A stretch of DNA of 64,000 bases from Stieleria tagensis (GTDB lineage: Bacteria; Planctomycetota; Planctomycetia; Pirellulales; Pirellulaceae): positions 42,103-106,102 of the forward strand of contig NZ_JAMYFE010000094.1 in the NCBI RefSeq assembly GCF_024129865.1, given 5' to 3'. Each line of letters begins with the position of its first letter. Position 1 is the stretch's first letter. Below are positions 19,179 to 28,045 of the stretch, one piece after another. The notes below the pieces were generated by a model. The model made no database searches. It saw only the letters and a program-made list of their open reading frames with translations, and was not told the origin of the DNA. The position numbers and the translations under genes were made by a program.

Positions 19179-22160
19179 ATGGAGATCGATCGACAACGTA
19201 TTCAAGACGACTTGCGGGGCATCGTGCGCGGCGATGTGCTGTGCGATCCGCTATCGACCATGCTGTATGCCTCTGACGCGAGCATCTACGAGATCCAACC
19301 GGTCGGAGTGGTCCGCCCGCGTTCGACGGCCGATGTCGTCGCCTTGGTTCAGTATGCCGGCGAACAGGATCTGTCAATTCAGCCCCGCGGCAGCGGCAGT
19401 GGCGTCGCGGGCGAATCGATCGGGCCAGGCTTGGTCGTTGATTTTTCACGCTACATGCGACGAATGCAAATTGATCCGACCGATTCGACGGTCAACGTGC
19501 AAGCCGGACTGACGCTGGCCGAATTGAATCGCAATTTGGCGCCGCTGGGGCGGTGGTTCGGGCCTGACCCCGCGACGCGAAGCATCACCACGATGGGCGG
19601 CGTGTTGGCAACAAATGCATCCGGCAGCCACTATCTGCGCAGCGGATCGGCACGAGACAACATCGAATCCTTGCGGATCGTGACCGTCGATGGGCAATGG
19701 TTAGACGTCTCCAAACACCATCCCAATGACCCCGGCACACCAGGCCGTTTGGCGCGGGGCTTGATCGAAATCAAAAACCAATACCAGGGTTGTCTGGAGC
19801 AACTCGAACAGGCACCACCGGCGCGCGGCGGCTATCGATTCGATGGGATCGTCGACGATCAAGGCCGAGTCGATTTGGCCAAGTTCCTGGTTGGCACCCA
19901 AGGCACGTTGGCCGTGGTCGTCGATGCGACCGTCCGCACCGAAGCGATCCCTACGCATCGCGGCGTGTTGATGCTGTTCTTCCACCGTTTGGAATCGGCC
20001 GCCCGCTGCGCCGTGCGGTCCTTGCAATACGGTCCCGTGGCCTGTGATCTGATGGGCCGCCGGTTGCTGGGCATCGCCCGCGAAACCGAACGCCAGTTCG
20101 AAAGCGTGTTGCCGCGTGAAACCGGCGCGATGTTGCTGTTGGAATTGCAGGGTGAATCCCTGGACGAATTGAACGATCGGTTGCAGATTGTTGCCAGCGA
20201 ACTCTCACGCGGCAACGACGCAGCCTTTCAAACCACCTCGGCCACCGATCAAGTGACTCGGGATCGGCTCTGGGCGCTGTGCCGTCGTGTCACCCCACGC
20301 CTCAGCCGACTCAAAGGGCCTGGGTTGCCGATCCCGTTCACCGAAGACATCGCGGTGCCGGCCGAACGTCTGCCGGAAACACTGATCGCGATTCAGAAAA
20401 CACTGCGTGACCATGAATGTACCGCGACCATTTTTGCCCATGCCGGTCACGGTCATTTGCATGTGCGACCGTTTATCGATTTGTCATCGCAATCAGAACG
20501 AAACAAATTGCGCGAGGTTGCTGAACAGGTTGCCGAAGTGGTCTGGAAACATGGCGGTCAAGTCAGTGTGGAACACGCCGCCGGGCTAAGCCGCAGCGCG
20601 CTGTTGCCAAAACAGTTCGGGGACTTTTGGCCCGCGATGGGGCAAATCAAGCGACTGTTCGATCCACACCATCGGCTGAACCCCGGCAAACTGTTTGGCG
20701 CCGTGCTGCAGAAACCCGATGAGAACTTGCGCCCGATCGGTGAATCAATCGAAGTCACCTCGGACACTAGAACCTTGATCCCGGCCGCCGAAAGAATCGT
20801 TCAAGCTGCACGGCTACAAAATGTCGCGGTTCCGGAATTGCCGGTGCTGCAACAGTGGTCGCCCGGCGCGATGATCGACAATGCGGTGAATTCCTGTAAC
20901 GGCTGCGCACGGTGCAGAACCACGGCCCAATCGGAACGCCAATGCCCGGTGTTTCGAATGACACGTCACGAAGAAGCCACGCCCAGAGCCAAGGCGAATT
21001 TGTTGCGTGGAGTATTGAGTGGCAACGTCGATGTCGGATCACTGACCGGCGAACACGCAAAATCGGTTGCGGACCTGTGTTTCAACTGCCACCAGTGCCG
21101 CGTGGAATGCCCAGCAACGGTCGACATTCCAAAAATCGTCGGCGAATTAAAAGCTCAGTATGTAGCCACCAACGGCCAATCACTTTCAGAACGTTTGAAC
21201 TGTCGGCTCGATACCATCGCCGCGGTCGGATCACAACTGCCGTGGCTGTCGAACGTGTTGATTCACAACGGATTAGCACGCTGGTTGGCTGAAAAACTGT
21301 TTGGATTGACCGCGGCACGCCCCTTGCCCGCAATCGCACCGGGCAGTTTCATGCGTTATTCGGCGCGCCGGCGTTGGACCAAACCGTCCGCCGGTGACGG
21401 CCCCAAAGTGCTGTACTTTGTCGATCACTACGCCAATTTTCATGATCCCGACATTGGGCGTGCGCTCGCGGAAATTTTGCAACAAAACGGAATCGCGATC
21501 TATGTCCCGACATCACAGTCCGGCAGCGGAATGGCGCGGATCACCGCCGGTGACGTAAAAGGTGCGCGACGAATCGCACGCCGCAACGTACGGATGCTTT
21601 CTGATGCGATCCGATCGGGTTATCAAGTCGTCGCGACCGAACCCTCGGCAGTGCTGTGCTTGAAACATGAATACCCCAGCTTGCTAGACGACGAAGACGC
21701 TTATTTGGTCGCCCGCAACTCGTTCGAAGCCTGTGATTTTTTGCGTGCCCTGGACCAGCACGATCAACTTGATCGCGACCTGCAATCGGTGGACCTGGAA
21801 TTCGCCTATCACCAGCCCTGCCATCTACGCGTGTTGGATCCCGATCCCGCGTCGATCCACCTAATGAAACTGATCCCCGGCTTGAACGTCGAACATATCG
21901 AAGGCGGTTGTTCAGGGATGGCGGGGACCTGGGGTCTGCAACGAAAAAATTATCGAAACAGTCTGCGAATCGGTTGGCCGATGATCTCCGCCATGCGCTC
22001 GAGCGGCGTTCACCGCGCTTGCACCGAGTGCAGTGCCTGTAAAATGCAAATCGAGCACGGCACCGAAATCCCAACCATCCATCCGCTGAAGTTGTTGGCC
22101 TATGCCTACGGGCGATTGCCAAAAGTCGGCGAAGAACTCGGATTAGCGTCGGTCTCCTGA
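19179..22160 (+). CDS. FAD-linked oxidase fused to an Fe-S / CCG-domain oxidoreductase
   Basis: The 993-residue protein joins two units. The N-terminal half is a VAO/GlcD-type FAD oxidase (RPRSTADVVALVQYAGEQ, IQPRGSGSGVAGESIGPG, MGGVLATNASGSHYLRSGSARDN, and the C-cap ATIFAHAGHGHLHVRPF). The C-terminal half has two 4Fe-4S clusters (CNGCARC from Cys573, with CP about ten residues later; CFNCHQCRVECP from Cys634), followed by a CCG-type region with YHQPCHLRVL, GGCSGMAGTWG and CTECSACKMQIEHG. The layout matches the YdiJ-type D-2-hydroxyacid (D-lactate/2-hydroxyglutarate) dehydrogenases, which pass electrons to the quinone pool. The family is clear; the substrate is not. The moaD gene starts 65 bp downstream. 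Confidence 0.92.
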   Translation: MEIDRQRIQDDLRGIVRGDVLCDPLSTMLYASDASIYEIQPVGVVRPRSTADVVALVQYAGEQDLSIQPRGSGSGVAGESIGPGLVVDFSRYMRRMQIDPTDSTVNVQAGLTLAELNRNLAPLGRWFGPDPATRSITTMGGVLATNASGSHYLRSGSARDNIESLRIVTVDGQWLDVSKHHPNDPGTPGRLARGLIEIKNQYQGCLEQLEQAPPARGGYRFDGIVDDQGRVDLAKFLVGTQGTLAVVVDATVRTEAIPTHRGVLMLFFHRLESAARCAVRSLQYGPVACDLMGRRLLGIARETERQFESVLPRETGAMLLLELQGESLDELNDRLQIVASELSRGNDAAFQTTSATDQVTRDRLWALCRRVTPRLSRLKGPGLPIPFTEDIAVPAERLPETLIAIQKTLRDHECTATIFAHAGHGHLHVRPFIDLSSQSERNKLREVAEQVAEVVWKHGGQVSVEHAAGLSRSALLPKQFGDFWPAMGQIKRLFDPHHRLNPGKLFGAVLQKPDENLRPIGESIEVTSDTRTLIPAAERIVQAARLQNVAVPELPVLQQWSPGAMIDNAVNSCNGCARCRTTAQSERQCPVFRMTRHEEATPRAKANLLRGVLSGNVDVGSLTGEHAKSVADLCFNCHQCRVECPATVDIPKIVGELKAQYVATNGQSLSERLNCRLDTIAAVGSQLPWLSNVLIHNGLARWLAEKLFGLTAARPLPAIAPGSFMRYSARRRWTKPSAGDGPKVLYFVDHYANFHDPDIGRALAEILQQNGIAIYVPTSQSGSGMARITAGDVKGARRIARRNVRMLSDAIRSGYQVVATEPSAVLCLKHEYPSLLDDEDAYLVARNSFEACDFLRALDQHDQLDRDLQSVDLEFAYHQPCHLRVLDPDPASIHLMKLIPGLNVEHIEGGCSGMAGTWGLQRKNYRNSLRIGWPMISAMRSSGVHRACTECSACKMQIEHGTEIPTIHPLKLLAYAYGRLPKVGEELGLASVS

Positions 22161-22225
22161 TGCCGCCGGCGACGTTGACGGCGGCCGCCAATCTCATTGA
22201 CTTACTTTTTCAATCGTAAACTGTC

Positions 22226-22474
22226 GTGCAACTTCGCATCCTGCTGTTTGCCGGAATCCGTGAGCTAGCGGACGCCGATTCGGTCACAATCGATGTGGAC
22301 GACAATGCCAATGCGGCCGATGTCTTGTCCGCTATCGAACGAGTCTTGCCGCAAGCGGCTCCGCTGATCCACGTCAGCCGCTTGGCGATCGACGGACAGT
22401 ACGTCGCAGCCGACCATCCGGTTTCGCCAACGGCCGATGAGTTCGCATTGATTCCTCCGGTCAGTGGAGGTTAG
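22226..22474 (+). CDS. moaD: Molybdopterin synthase small subunit MoaD
   Basis: An 82-residue ubiquitin-fold protein that starts with GTG (QLRILLFAGIRELADAD) and ends in PPVSGG. The terminal Gly-Gly is adenylated and thiocarboxylated, and carries the sulfur used by MoaE to convert precursor Z (cPMP) to molybdopterin. moaE starts 11 bp after the stop, so the two subunits are translated from one message. Confidence 0.93.
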   Translation: MQLRILLFAGIRELADADSVTIDVDDNANAADVLSAIERVLPQAAPLIHVSRLAIDGQYVAADHPVSPTADEFALIPPVSGG

Positions 22475-22485
22475 AGAATAATCGA

Positions 22486-22923
22486 ATGATTCAAATCGAA
22501 CTGGTCGATTCGCCGATCCATCTGGCGGACTGGGAATCCAGTCTGCATGACGTCGATACCGGTGCTCACGCGTGGTTTGCTGGTGTGACCCGACGAACAA
22601 CGGCAGACGGTTCCGGCGGCGTTCAAATCACACAAACGTTGCACTATGAAGCCCACCGGCCGATGGCGATCGATCAACTGCAACAACTCGCCCAACAGGC
22701 TCGGCGACAACACTCACTTACTGGTGTGGTGATCGTTCATCGGCTGGGCGAAGTTTCATTGGGTCAGGCCAGCGTGCTGGTCGGCTGTAGCAGTCCCCAC
22801 CGAATCGACGTGTTCGCCGCACTACCGTGGATCATGGATCGATTGAAAGCCGACGTGCCGATCTGGAAACGGGAAACATTTGCCGACGATTCGACACAGT
22901 GGGTTCATCCTGATGCCCAGTGA
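22486..22923 (+). CDS. moaE: Molybdopterin synthase catalytic subunit MoaE
   Basis: The 145-residue protein shows MoaE hallmarks: GAHAWFAGVTRRTTADG near the N-terminus, LHYEAHRPMAIDQL, VVIVHRLGEVSLGQASVLVG, and DRLKADVPIWKRETF, which contains the conserved active-site lysines. MoaE binds two MoaD subunits and inserts two sulfurs into cPMP. A GGAGG lies 15 nt before the ATG, inside the end of moaD, which is longer than normal spacing. Its last 11 nt overlap the cysteine desulfurase start at 22913, so moaD, moaE and the desulfurase are almost certainly one operon. Confidence 0.95.
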   Translation: MIQIELVDSPIHLADWESSLHDVDTGAHAWFAGVTRRTTADGSGGVQITQTLHYEAHRPMAIDQLQQLAQQARRQHSLTGVVIVHRLGEVSLGQASVLVGCSSPHRIDVFAALPWIMDRLKADVPIWKRETFADDSTQWVHPDAQ

Positions 22924-24115
22924 CCCCACGCCCGACCGTCAGCGTATTTATTTGGATCACGCCGCGACCCGGTTTCCCAAACCGCAGATCGTGCTTGACA
23001 CGATGCATTCATTCTCGCAACACAGCGAAGCCGCAATGGGCCGCGGCGCCTACCGATCGTCGCAACACGCCGGTGCAATCGTCGCCCAACTGCGACGTGA
23101 AATTGCGCAATGGATCGCCGCCGAAAATGCTCAGGAAATCTCGCTGCACAGCAATTGTACGACGGCGCTCAATGCCGGCATCTTCGGTATTCTCGGTGAC
23201 TCTGACCACGTGGTCACCACCGCCGCCGAGCACAACAGCGTGTTGCGACCGCTGCACCACCTGGAAACCCTGGGACGAATTCAATTGACCGTGGTGCCGG
23301 TTGATCGGACCGGCCGCGTCGCTGTGGGTCCGCTGCTGGCGGCCATTACACCGGCCACGCGAATGGTGGCGGTGATGCATGCGGCAAACGTTAACGGAGT
23401 CGTTCAGCCGATCGATGAAATCGGACGGGCACTCGCCGATCGATACCCCGCCGACGCCAAACCTTTGCTGCTGAGTGACACCGCCCAAACGTTTGGGCAC
23501 CTGCCAATTTCAGTCGATCAATCCCACATTGATCTGCTGGCCGCGCCCGGGCACAAGGGCGGTTCGGGACCACTGGGGACGGGATTCTTGTACGTCCGCC
23601 GACGGCTGCACAGCCAATTGCGTCCGAGCCTGTTCGGTGGCACCGGCACGCATTCGGAATCACTGCAGATGCCGGCGGAATACCCGTCCAGTTTCGAAGC
23701 GGGAAACATGAACGTGCCGGCACTGGCTGGTTGGCTGGCCGGACTGCAAGAGACGCGTCAACAGGCGTCGCCACTGCAACATTTAACAGCGTCCGCCGAC
23801 GAATCGCAGCATCTGGCCGCCGATCTGTATAAGCGATTGGATGCGATCTCGGGCGTGCGCGTGATTGGACGCCCCAAGGACTTGCAACTGCCGATCGCCA
23901 GCATCGCGATCGACGGCTTGCCCGCAAGCGATGCGGCAATGATTCTGGACAGCGAATTCGGAATCGAAGTCCGCTCGGGACTGCATTGTGCCGCGCTGAT
24001 CCACCAGGCCATCGACTCGCCGCCTGATGGAACGCTACGGATCAGCTGTGGCTCGACCACCCGTCGCGACGAACTAGACCAGCTAGCCGCCGCGCTCACC
24101 GAACTCTGTCGCTGA
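22913..24115 (+). CDS. Cysteine desulfurase family protein (class V aminotransferase)
   Basis: The 400-residue PLP enzyme begins QRIYLDHAATRFPKPQIVLDTM, the usual NifS/SufS-like opening. The PLP lysine is Lys215 in APGHKGGSGPLGTGFLYVRR. The persulfide-forming cysteine is Cys359 in RSGLHCAALIHQ, close to the RxGxxCAP form of group II (Csd/SufS-like) enzymes. Other motifs are LLSDTAQTFGHLP and SFEAGNMNVPALAGW. Starting in the tail of moaE by an 11-bp overlap, it is well placed to supply sulfur for MoaD thiocarboxylation; that role is inferred from context. The longer frame from 22880 lies inside moaE and lacks family similarity. The stop is 8 bp from the convergent PVC gene. Confidence 0.93.
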   Translation: MPSDPTPDRQRIYLDHAATRFPKPQIVLDTMHSFSQHSEAAMGRGAYRSSQHAGAIVAQLRREIAQWIAAENAQEISLHSNCTTALNAGIFGILGDSDHVVTTAAEHNSVLRPLHHLETLGRIQLTVVPVDRTGRVAVGPLLAAITPATRMVAVMHAANVNGVVQPIDEIGRALADRYPADAKPLLLSDTAQTFGHLPISVDQSHIDLLAAPGHKGGSGPLGTGFLYVRRRLHSQLRPSLFGGTGTHSESLQMPAEYPSSFEAGNMNVPALAGWLAGLQETRQQASPLQHLTASADESQHLAADLYKRLDAISGVRVIGRPKDLQLPIASIAIDGLPASDAAMILDSEFGIEVRSGLHCAALIHQAIDSPPDGTLRISCGSTTRRDELDQLAAALTELCR

Positions 24116-24123
24116 TCGGAGCA

Positions 24124-27100
24124 TTACTCTCCGAAGAGGGCGATCTGGCTGAGGTGAAACGTTCCTTTACCGGCCAGGCCGATACGAATGTATTGAGCTT
24201 TCGTGCCCGCTGGCAGCTCGATCATCCATTCACCGCGCATCTTGTCGGCCTTCCAGACTTCGCGAAACGATTCGCCGTCGTCACTGACCCAGACGGTCAA
24301 CCCTTTGGCGCGATCATGAAACGTTTTGTCGTGCCGATTGCGTAGCCACAGGTACTCGATCGTTTTCGACTCAGGCAACCGAATTGTGACCGCCGGCGAT
24401 TCGGTGTCATGCTCGCTATGGAACGCAAAATCAAATCCTTCCGGTCCGGCAGCAGTCAACGACAGATGCGGGTCCGAGTTCCAGCTCGAATTGCGGAAAC
24501 TTGGGCCCAATTTGATCGCGGCTTCCTGCGACACTTCGCTCGATCCGCGATGGGTTCGTGGCTTTGGTGCGGTCGCGTACTTTGCCGCAACCCAACCATC
24601 CTGGGAAACCTTTTGGATATTTTTTTGTGCCGACAGGTAGGCGACCAAATCCAAGAACTCGATTGGAGCAATTTGCTTAACCAACCCTTCCGGCATGGAA
24701 CTGGCTTTCATCGGTTTTTTGATTTCGATGTCGTCCACGGCGATGTCCACCTGCTTGCCGTTGGCAATACCAAGCGAAATCGTGTCGTCGGTTTCCGCCA
24801 GCACAAATCCGCTGACGGTCTCGCCATCGACGGTCAGAATGTTGACCGTTTCATATCCCTTGCTGATCTCGGAATTGGGCATCAGCACGGATTGAATGAT
24901 TTGCTCGGTCTTCATCCGCATCCCGATGTCCGACAGGTCGGGTCCGAATTTCTTGCCCAATTCGCCGACTTGGTGGCACGCCGAACAGACTTGCTTGAAC
25001 ACGCCTTCGCCGCGTTTGGCATTACCACCACGGATACCGGCCAGAGTCCGAACGGCTTTGGCACGTTCGTCATCGGGTGCGTCGACATCGTCGGCAATCT
25101 CCAACGGCAGCACTGCCACACCACCGGGACCCTGCAGTCGCTGGTAGCGCAAGAAGTACTTTTTAGCGGCTTCGGTGCTGGACGCCAAAAAGTCCTCGGA
25201 CTTCTGAGCCTGTTCCCAATACGGTTTCAATGCGTGCAGGGTGTGCTCGAGCGTGTACTCGATCCAGTAATCAAGCGGATGCTCGGTCACCGACAGCGCC
25301 AGCGACAACGCATCGGGAGTCTCCAGAAAACTGATCCCACGCACGGCTTCCAAGCGAACCCGGGGGTGCGGATCGTTCACGGCGGCGGCCAAGTAATCGT
25401 GTGCCGAATCTAAACGCAGGACTTCGTTGCTGACCGTATTGATGGCCGCGGCGCGAGCACGGAAATCATCGGTCTGCATAATCCGGTCGACCAGTTTTGT
25501 GTCGACCGCCCGGAAGCTCTCTTGAATCCACAGGGCCTCGCACAAACGCTGTGGTTCCTGGGAACCCTCGATCCATTTGTCGATCGCCTGCAGCACCTTT
25601 TCCTGTGGCCGATCACGCAGCACCCGTCGGACGCGGTAGCGGGTTCGCAATTCAGGAACCAGCAATTCGTCCAACAATTCTTTCTCGGATAGTTTCGTCA
25701 GGTCGACGATCGGCAGCAACGGTTTGTTCTTGTTGACCATTCGGTACACGCGACCATGGGTGTGGTCACGATTCGGATCACGCTGTGAATACTGCATGTG
25801 CCCGATCAATGCATTGCACCAATCGCCGAACCAGATCGCTCCATCGGGACCGATTTTGGGATCGACAGGGCGGAAGATCATGTCCGTCGACGACAACAAA
25901 TCGTCAACGCGTTCGCCTTCGTATCCAGCGCCATCTTCTTCCATTCGCAAGTTAAACCGGGGCATCCCATGCATGTTGATCACACAGGCGTAAATGAATT
26001 GCCCCTGCATGTCGTCGGGCAGGTGACGAGACAACAAGAATTCGTTGCCGACCGCCGGTCGCATGCCTTCGTTGTTGAACACCGGCTCAAGCGTCTTGCG
26101 GGTGTTGACCTCCTTACCCGATAGCGGACCGATCCAGTGTTGTTTGGCGTTGGTTCCGTCACCGATGATTCCGTTGCCCCATTGGTCAAACACCAAACAC
26201 CAGGGGTTGCCGTAACCGGGCGTCCGGTAGTGCAAGAAACGCTCTGATTTCGGATCGAACACATACACGCCGCCGGTCCCTTTATTACGGAACGGCCCCC
26301 ATGGCGTTTCCAATGTCGTCGAAAGCGAGATGCCTTCCAACATGTGCAGGTTTCCACCATGTGAAAACTCCCACGCCCCTACCGTGTGGTGGGTGTCATC
26401 GGTGGCAATCCCATCGACCAGTTGCTCGACCTGGTCGGCTTTGTCGTCGCCATCGGTATCCTTCAAAAATAGAATCCGTGGCTCATCAACGACCAACACA
26501 CCACCGTTATAAAATTCAAAACCGGTGGGACAAATCAGCTTGTCATAGAACGTCGTGCAACGATCCGCTTTGCCGTCGCCATCGGTATCTTCCAGGATCA
26601 GCAAGCGATCATCAGGCTTTTTTTGTCCCGGTTGCCACTGGGGGTAGTTCGGCATGCAGGAAACCCACAAGCGGCCTTTGGCGTCGAACGCGATTTGGTT
26701 CGGGTTGGCCAACTCGGGAAATTCTCGCTCGGAAGCAAATAGTTTGACTTCCATCCCCTCCGGCACGGTCATCATGTCGATGGATTCTTCGGGAGTCGGA
26801 TACACCAACTCTTCGGGCTCGCGCATTTTGCGAAAGTTTTCGTCGCGGGTGCCGAACATGGTTTCCGGAACAACCACCTCGCCAGTCCCAGAATCGTCGG
26901 GCTGATCGGCCACAGGCTTACCGGTGGCGAGATCCCAGATGTATTGGTCTCGGACGGCGACCATGTTGCGGATCTTGTGATACTCGCTGGGAAAGGTTTC
27001 GGTGTCCCAGGTTCGTCGACCGCCATACACGTACCAACCGTTCAACATGCGATAGTCTTGCAGGTGCAACCAAGACTTGTTGTTCACCCACTCTTGGACC

Positions 27101-27846
27101 GATGCATATTGGTCGTCTTTGATGGTTTGCGAGTCGCTGAACAACCCGCGATCCAACAGTTCAGCGACCAGACGATCGCCGTTTTCGTTCAGATGGATCC
27201 CGTTAATGGTGTATTGAGCGCCCGGTTGTGCGGCAAATTTTGCATGGGTTTCGGTGAACAGATCGACAAAGGGCAGTTGTTCTTGTTGGGCCAGTTTTTC
27301 AATGGCATCGCGATAAATCTTCAGTGACTCGTTTCGCTTTTTCGCGTCAGGAGCCAATGGATCACCGGTCGATTCAAACGCAGCCGGACTGACCAAGACA
27401 AACTGGGCGTCACCACCAGAGTAGGTCTCGTTGGTTTTGGCGATGTAGTCTTTGTACGTGGCAATAAAATCCGCTACCGCTTGATCGTCATCGCCGGCAT
27501 AAGATTCGTTAGTCCCAAAGAAACACAGATAGGCCTGGGGACCAAACACCGCCATCGGGTCGTCAATTTTGGTGTAACTACCGGGCCGCTGCTGAACGCC
27601 GACTTCATCAGCCGGCCAACAGAAGTTGCGAAAGGCAATCTGTTTGTCGGCATGCCGCAGCTGCAACCGGGTTTCAAAATTCCCGTACAGGTTCATTCGC
27701 TCGCCCAACGAATTGCCGACCGTCGCCAGCTTCTGACCTTGCTGAATGTTCAATCGTGGGGATTCAGCCAGGGCCTGATCTAACGCGCCGTGCAATAGCA
27801 CGTGCAACAGCATCAGAACGACAGATAAATTGCCAAAGCGTCTCAT
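24124..27846 (-). CDS. SGNH / dehydrogenase propeller / HEAT / c-haem / discoidin-like fusion protein
   Basis: The 1240-residue protein has a signal peptide at ATG 27846 (LSVVLMLLHVLLHGALDQALA). Next is an SGNH/GDSL-type region (LATVGNSLGERMNLYG; AYLCFFGTNESYAGDD; YTINGIHLNENGDRLVAELL). Then comes the PVC dehydrogenase propeller (MEVKLFASEREFPELANPNQ, RLWVSCMPNYPQWQPG, ILEDTDGDGKADRCTTFYDK), HEAT repeats, and the haem module with CSACH at residues 954-958, then GPDLSDIGMRMKTEQIIQS and MPEGLVKQIAPIEFLDLVAYL. The last 130 residues form a beta-rich, discoidin-like tail (TIEYLWLRNRHDKTFHDRAK). It is probably periplasmic and used in carbohydrate breakdown. Start choice follows the signal peptide; an in-frame extension of 64 codons has none. 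Confidence 0.9.
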   Translation of the reverse strand: MRRFGNLSVVLMLLHVLLHGALDQALAESPRLNIQQGQKLATVGNSLGERMNLYGNFETRLQLRHADKQIAFRNFCWPADEVGVQQRPGSYTKIDDPMAVFGPQAYLCFFGTNESYAGDDDQAVADFIATYKDYIAKTNETYSGGDAQFVLVSPAAFESTGDPLAPDAKKRNESLKIYRDAIEKLAQQEQLPFVDLFTETHAKFAAQPGAQYTINGIHLNENGDRLVAELLDRGLFSDSQTIKDDQYASVQEWVNNKSWLHLQDYRMLNGWYVYGGRRTWDTETFPSEYHKIRNMVAVRDQYIWDLATGKPVADQPDDSGTGEVVVPETMFGTRDENFRKMREPEELVYPTPEESIDMMTVPEGMEVKLFASEREFPELANPNQIAFDAKGRLWVSCMPNYPQWQPGQKKPDDRLLILEDTDGDGKADRCTTFYDKLICPTGFEFYNGGVLVVDEPRILFLKDTDGDDKADQVEQLVDGIATDDTHHTVGAWEFSHGGNLHMLEGISLSTTLETPWGPFRNKGTGGVYVFDPKSERFLHYRTPGYGNPWCLVFDQWGNGIIGDGTNAKQHWIGPLSGKEVNTRKTLEPVFNNEGMRPAVGNEFLLSRHLPDDMQGQFIYACVINMHGMPRFNLRMEEDGAGYEGERVDDLLSSTDMIFRPVDPKIGPDGAIWFGDWCNALIGHMQYSQRDPNRDHTHGRVYRMVNKNKPLLPIVDLTKLSEKELLDELLVPELRTRYRVRRVLRDRPQEKVLQAIDKWIEGSQEPQRLCEALWIQESFRAVDTKLVDRIMQTDDFRARAAAINTVSNEVLRLDSAHDYLAAAVNDPHPRVRLEAVRGISFLETPDALSLALSVTEHPLDYWIEYTLEHTLHALKPYWEQAQKSEDFLASSTEAAKKYFLRYQRLQGPGGVAVLPLEIADDVDAPDDERAKAVRTLAGIRGGNAKRGEGVFKQVCSACHQVGELGKKFGPDLSDIGMRMKTEQIIQSVLMPNSEISKGYETVNILTVDGETVSGFVLAETDDTISLGIANGKQVDIAVDDIEIKKPMKASSMPEGLVKQIAPIEFLDLVAYLSAQKNIQKVSQDGWVAAKYATAPKPRTHRGSSEVSQEAAIKLGPSFRNSSWNSDPHLSLTAAGPEGFDFAFHSEHDTESPAVTIRLPESKTIEYLWLRNRHDKTFHDRAKGLTVWVSDDGESFREVWKADKMRGEWMIELPAGTKAQYIRIGLAGKGTFHLSQIALFGE

Positions 27847-28045
27847 GGGGTACCTGAAATCAATAAGTCGGGTAGCGGGTGAATCTCTAAAGCGTGAATC
27901 AGTCGACAGACCGATCCAACATGAACCCGACCGGGAAATGCGAATGGTAGGCGGGGTCAGGGTGATTGGACGCTCGGACAGAGCCGAATTCCAGAATCCC
28001 TTCAACGACAGTATAGATCGCCGCGAAATTCGCGTCACCGGTCGC

